A stretch of DNA of 64,000 bases from Frankiales bacterium (lineage in GTDB: Bacteria > Actinomycetota > Actinomycetes > S36-B12 > CAIYMF01), in the NCBI GenBank assembly GCA_016125335.1, contig WGLY01000025.1:62001-126000 (forward strand), written 5' to 3'. Made by a program: the position numbers and the translations under genes. Position 1 is the stretch's first letter; each line of letters opens with the position of its first letter. This document shows, in pieces, positions 61,404 to 64,000 of this stretch. A model generated the notes under the pieces. It ran no database searches, was not told the origin of the DNA, and worked only from the letters and a program-made list of their open reading frames with translations.

Positions 61404-61415
61404 GCTCACGTGAGC
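61404..61415. promoter_or_regulatory. Palindrome GCTCACGTGAGC before the beta-helix gene
   Basis: A 12-bp perfect palindrome 20 nt upstream of the beta-helix start. It may be a second binding site of the same or another regulator. The remaining gap to 61,576 shows no other supported feature. Confidence 0.45.
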
Positions 61416-61576
61416 GGGGAGCTCTCGGACGTGGGTGCAGCGGGCCTGCACCCCGGGCGCCGAGCCGCCCGCGGCGTCGTCGCGGCGGGGGCGGGGCCCC
61501 GCCTTTCTACTGGCCCTGCGCGGAGCGGTCAACAGATGTCGCCGATCCCGCCCCGATGGGACGCCCGGCGCCACCG

Positions 61577-62656
61577 TCAGGCGGACTCCCGCACGACGAG
61601 GCCTACCGGCAGCACGACCGCCCCACCGAGCAGGTCGACGTCCTCGAGCCCGGGAACAGGGTCCAGCAGCAGCTCGGGCCGCTCGTGGGCGACCAGCATC
61701 CGCACCATGGCGCGGCCCTGGAGCACGGTCTCCTGGCGCACGGTCGTGAGCGCCGGAGTGGACACGGCGGCCGCGTCGATGTCGTCGAAGCCGACGACGG
61801 CGACGTCGTCGGGCACCCGGCGTCCGGCGGCGGCCAGGGCTCGCAGCGCACCGAGCGCCATCAGGTCCGAGGCGGCGAACACCGCGTCGAGGTCCGGGAC
61901 CCGGTCGAGCAGCCGCCGCGTCGCGGCCTCGCCCCCGGCCGTGGTGAAGTCGCCGTGCTCGACCCGGGAGGCACGGAACCGGCGCCCCAGGCCGGCTCGG
62001 TATCCCGCGAGGCGGTCGATGCCCGCGCTCATGTCCTGCGGCCCGGTGACCGTGCCGACCACGCTGCGACCGGACGCCAGCAGGTGGCGGACCGCGAGGG
62101 TGGCCCCCGCGACGTTGTCGTTGTCGACGTACCGGATCTCCTCGTCGGGCACGACGGGCCGGCCGCCGACGACGAACGGCACGCCGCGTCGACGGAACGA
62201 CCGCGGCCACGGATCGTCCTGGGCGTGCTCGGAGATGAGCAGGACCCCGTCGATCGGTGCCGTGGCGAGGTAGCGGTCGACGCGTCCGCGGTCGGACGTG
62301 GACTGCGCCATCAGCAGCAGCATGTGCAGGCCTGCGGCCTGGCACTCCTGGTTGATGCCGCGGACGATGCCGCTGAAGAACGGGTCGCCGAACACGCGGT
62401 GGTCCGGCTCGGCCACCACGAGGGCGACCGTGTCGGTGCGGCGGGTCACGAGCGAGCGGGCGGCATGGTTGGGCGTGTAGCCCAGCTGCGTCACGGCGGC
62501 CTCGACCCGGGCGCGCAGCTCCGCGTCGACGCTCGGCAGCCCGTTGACCACGCGCGACACGGTCGCCCGGGACACGCCTGCGAGCGCCGCCACCTGCTCG
62601 AGGTTGGGTCGCCCGCTCGCCGCGTCTCGCCGCTGCACGCCAGGAGTCTGCTGCAT
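61577..62656 (-). CDS. LacI-family transcriptional regulator
   Basis: A 359-residue regulator. Residues 18-60 hold the LacI HTH and hinge (NLEQVAALAGVSRATVSRVVNG, core LAGVSRATVSRVVNG, then YTPNHAARSL). Residues 65-340 form the periplasmic-binding-like sensor domain (VALVVAEPDHRVFGDPFFSGI, VVGFDDIDAAAVSTPALTTVRQ, core FDDIDAAAVSTPALTT). Sugar binding is expected, but the ligand is unknown. ATG 62656 or GTG 62662, 4-10 nt after dnaJ, are the possible starts, so it may be read through from dnaJ. It probably represses the beta-helix gene at the GAGCGCTC palindrome. Confidence 0.9.
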   Translation of the reverse strand: MQQTPGVQRRDAASGRPNLEQVAALAGVSRATVSRVVNGLPSVDAELRARVEAAVTQLGYTPNHAARSLVTRRTDTVALVVAEPDHRVFGDPFFSGIVRGINQECQAAGLHMLLLMAQSTSDRGRVDRYLATAPIDGVLLISEHAQDDPWPRSFRRRGVPFVVGGRPVVPDEEIRYVDNDNVAGATLAVRHLLASGRSVVGTVTGPQDMSAGIDRLAGYRAGLGRRFRASRVEHGDFTTAGGEAATRRLLDRVPDLDAVFAASDLMALGALRALAAAGRRVPDDVAVVGFDDIDAAAVSTPALTTVRQETVLQGRAMVRMLVAHERPELLLDPVPGLEDVDLLGGAVVLPVGLVVRESA

Positions 62657-62666
62657 CGGCACCCGG

Positions 62667-63788
62667 TCAGGAGTTGAAGGCGTCCTTGAGGCGCGAGAAC
62701 AGGCCGCCGTGGCTCGCGTTGGACTGGACCGCCCCGGCGGGGCGCTCCTCGTCGCGCAGGGCCGCCAGCTCGCGCAGCAGCTCGGTCTGGCGCTCGTCGA
62801 GCTTGGTCGGCGTCACGACGTCGACGTGCACGTGGAGGTCGCCGCGGCCGGCGCCGCGCAGGTGCGCGACCCCCTTCTGGCGCAGGGTGATGACGTGGCC
62901 GGACTGCGTGCCCGGGCGCACGTCGAGCGACTCGGCGCCGTCGAGCGACTCGAGCTCGATCGTGGTGCCCAGCGCCGCCGCCGTCATGGGCAGCGAGACC
63001 GTGCAGTGCAGGTCGTCGCCCTGCCGCGTGAAGACCTCGTGCGGGGCCTCCACCACCTCGAGGTAGAGGTCGCCGGCGGGGCCGCCGCCGGGCCCGACCT
63101 CCCCCTCGCCGGACAGCTGGATGCGGGTGCCGGTGTCGACGCCGGGCGGCACCTTCACCGTGAGCGTGCGGCGGGTGCGCACCCGGCCCTCGCCCGAGCA
63201 CTCCGGGCAGGGGTGCGGGATCAGGTTGCCGTAGCCCTGGCACTGCGGGCACGGGCGCGAGGTCATCACCTGGCCGAGGAACGAGCGCTGCACGGACTGT
63301 ACCTCGCCGCGACCGTGGCACATCGAGCACGGGACCGGCTCGGTGCCCTCCGCGGTGCCTGCACCGGAGCACACCCCGCACACCACCGCGGTGTCGACGG
63401 TGAGCTCGCGGGTCGCCCCGAACGTCGCCTCGGCCAGGGTCACCTGGAGGCGGATCAGCGCGTCCTTGCCCCGCGCCGCGCGCGGGCGCGGGCCGCGGGA
63501 CTGGGTGCCGAAGAACGCGTCCATGATGTCGCCGAAGCCGAAGCCCTGGCCGAACCCGCTCGGGCCGCCGCCACCGCGCGGGTCGCCGCCGAGGTCGTAC
63601 ATCTGGCGCTTGTCCGGGTCGGAGAGCACCTCGTATGCGGCGGTGACCTCCTTGAAGCGGTCCTGCGTCTCCGGGTCCGGGTTGACGTCCGGGTGCAGCT
63701 CGCGCGCGAGCCGCCGGTAGGCGCGCTTGATCTCCTCGGACGTCGCGTCGCGCGACACGCCGAGGACCCCGTAGTAGTCGGTGGCCAC
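62667..63788 (-). CDS. dnaJ: Chaperone DnaJ
   Basis: A 373-residue type I DnaJ. J domain with HPD at residues 32-34 ([10 protein letters not shown]), a Gly/Phe-rich linker ([16 protein letters not shown]), and four zinc-finger repeats [24 protein letters not shown] and CPECSGEG. A substrate-binding C-terminal domain follows with [14 protein letters not shown]. It works with DnaK and GrpE. It lies 8 nt downstream of hrcA, the heat-shock arrangement of actinobacterial DnaJ2. ATG 63788 is the start. Confidence 0.96.
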   Translation of the reverse strand: MATDYYGVLGVSRDATSEEIKRAYRRLARELHPDVNPDPETQDRFKEVTAAYEVLSDPDKRQMYDLGGDPRGGGGPSGFGQGFGFGDIMDAFFGTQSRGPRPRAARGKDALIRLQVTLAEATFGATRELTVDTAVVCGVCSGAGTAEGTEPVPCSMCHGRGEVQSVQRSFLGQVMTSRPCPQCQGYGNLIPHPCPECSGEGRVRTRRTLTVKVPPGVDTGTRIQLSGEGEVGPGGGPAGDLYLEVVEAPHEVFTRQGDDLHCTVSLPMTAAALGTTIELESLDGAESLDVRPGTQSGHVITLRQKGVAHLRGAGRGDLHVHVDVVTPTKLDERQTELLRELAALRDEERPAGAVQSNASHGGLFSRLKDAFNS

Positions 63789-63796
63789 CGTGCTCC

Positions 63797-64000
63797 CTAC
63801 TGCTGGTCGGTGAGGATGCGCCCGAGGTAGCGGGCGACGGCGCGCACCGAACCCATCGTCCCGGGGTAGTCCATGCGGGTCGGGCCGACGACGCCGAGCT
63901 GCGCGACGACCTCGTCGCCGCGCGCGTAGCCGACCGTGACGACGGAGGTGGAGGTGAGCCCCTCGACCTCGTTCTCCCGGCCGATGCGCACCGTGAGCGC
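63797..64000 (-). CDS. hrcA: Heat-inducible repressor HrcA, C-terminal end (partial)
   Basis: The last 67 residues of HrcA, cut by the window edge. The visible part has [59 protein letters not shown] (core [21 protein letters not shown]), the diagnostic HrcA end. The protein represses class I heat-shock genes by binding CIRCE elements, which must lie outside the window. Confidence 0.95.
   Translation of the reverse strand, partial: ALTVRIGRENEVEGLTSTSVVTVGYARGDEVVAQLGVVGPTRMDYPGTMGSVRAVARYLGRILTDQQ

Overview
The window is high-GC actinobacterial DNA. Many starts are GTG, the housekeeping loci hrcA-dnaJ...rsmE-HIT-phoH-ybeY-era-recO-uppS are in actinobacterial order, and the low-molecular-weight ArsC proteins are of the type that uses mycothiol in actinobacteria. 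The genus cannot be fixed from this sequence. A member of the Micrococcales, Kineosporiales or a related order would fit.

Region 1 (1 to about 20,700) is an integrated, probably mobilizable element. It sits in the 3' half of a tRNA gene with a CAT anticodon (20,663-20,740). A 28-bp piece of that tRNA gene is repeated exactly at the first bases of the window. Just inside the intact tRNA lie a tyrosine integrase (19,455-20,630) and a small helix-turn-helix excisionase-like protein (19,223-19,453), then a 1,107-residue MobF relaxase-helicase (15,356-18,679). No coupling protein or type IV secretion genes are present, so the element looks like an IME that would borrow a conjugation machine. A plausible antitoxin/nucleotidyltransferase-toxin pair (14,012-15,111) may stabilise it.

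The cargo is a divergent arsenic-resistance locus around a regulatory region at 4,788-4,912. Rightward run ArsI (C-As lyase), two arsenate reductases, a thioredoxin reductase-like protein, an aquaglyceroporin, ACR3, ArsD and the ArsA ATPase. Leftward run two ArsR repressors, two small thioredoxin-fold proteins, an ArsP-type permease, a cation diffusion facilitator that appears frameshifted in a G5 tract, and a TDT-family transporter. Together these would demethylate organoarsenicals, reduce arsenate and export arsenite or trivalent organoarsenicals. Between the arsenic genes and the maintenance genes lie two head-to-head gene stumps, the 3' ends of an RNase J and an enolase gene, which look like the scar of a deletion between divergent genes.

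Region 2 (20,741-44,400) is ordinary chromosome: a YihY membrane protein, a DUF5718 protein, tRNA-Asn, dnaG, a class V aminotransferase, dgt, pyruvate phosphate dikinase beside an unusual tandem-TetR regulator, dusB, and a four-gene operon of ABC transporter, histidine kinase and response regulator. glyS follows. Region 3 (44,400-64,000) holds a ZIP transporter with a Fur/Zur-like box next to a Zur-type regulator, then uppS, recO, era, the ybeY/phoH block, a HIT protein, rsmE, dnaJ and the 3' end of hrcA. A LacI regulator and a secreted beta-helix protein are inserted between dnaJ and rsmE. Several chromosomal genes have a TANNNT hexamer 6-7 nt before the start codon and no Shine-Dalgarno sequence, which suggests leaderless transcripts.
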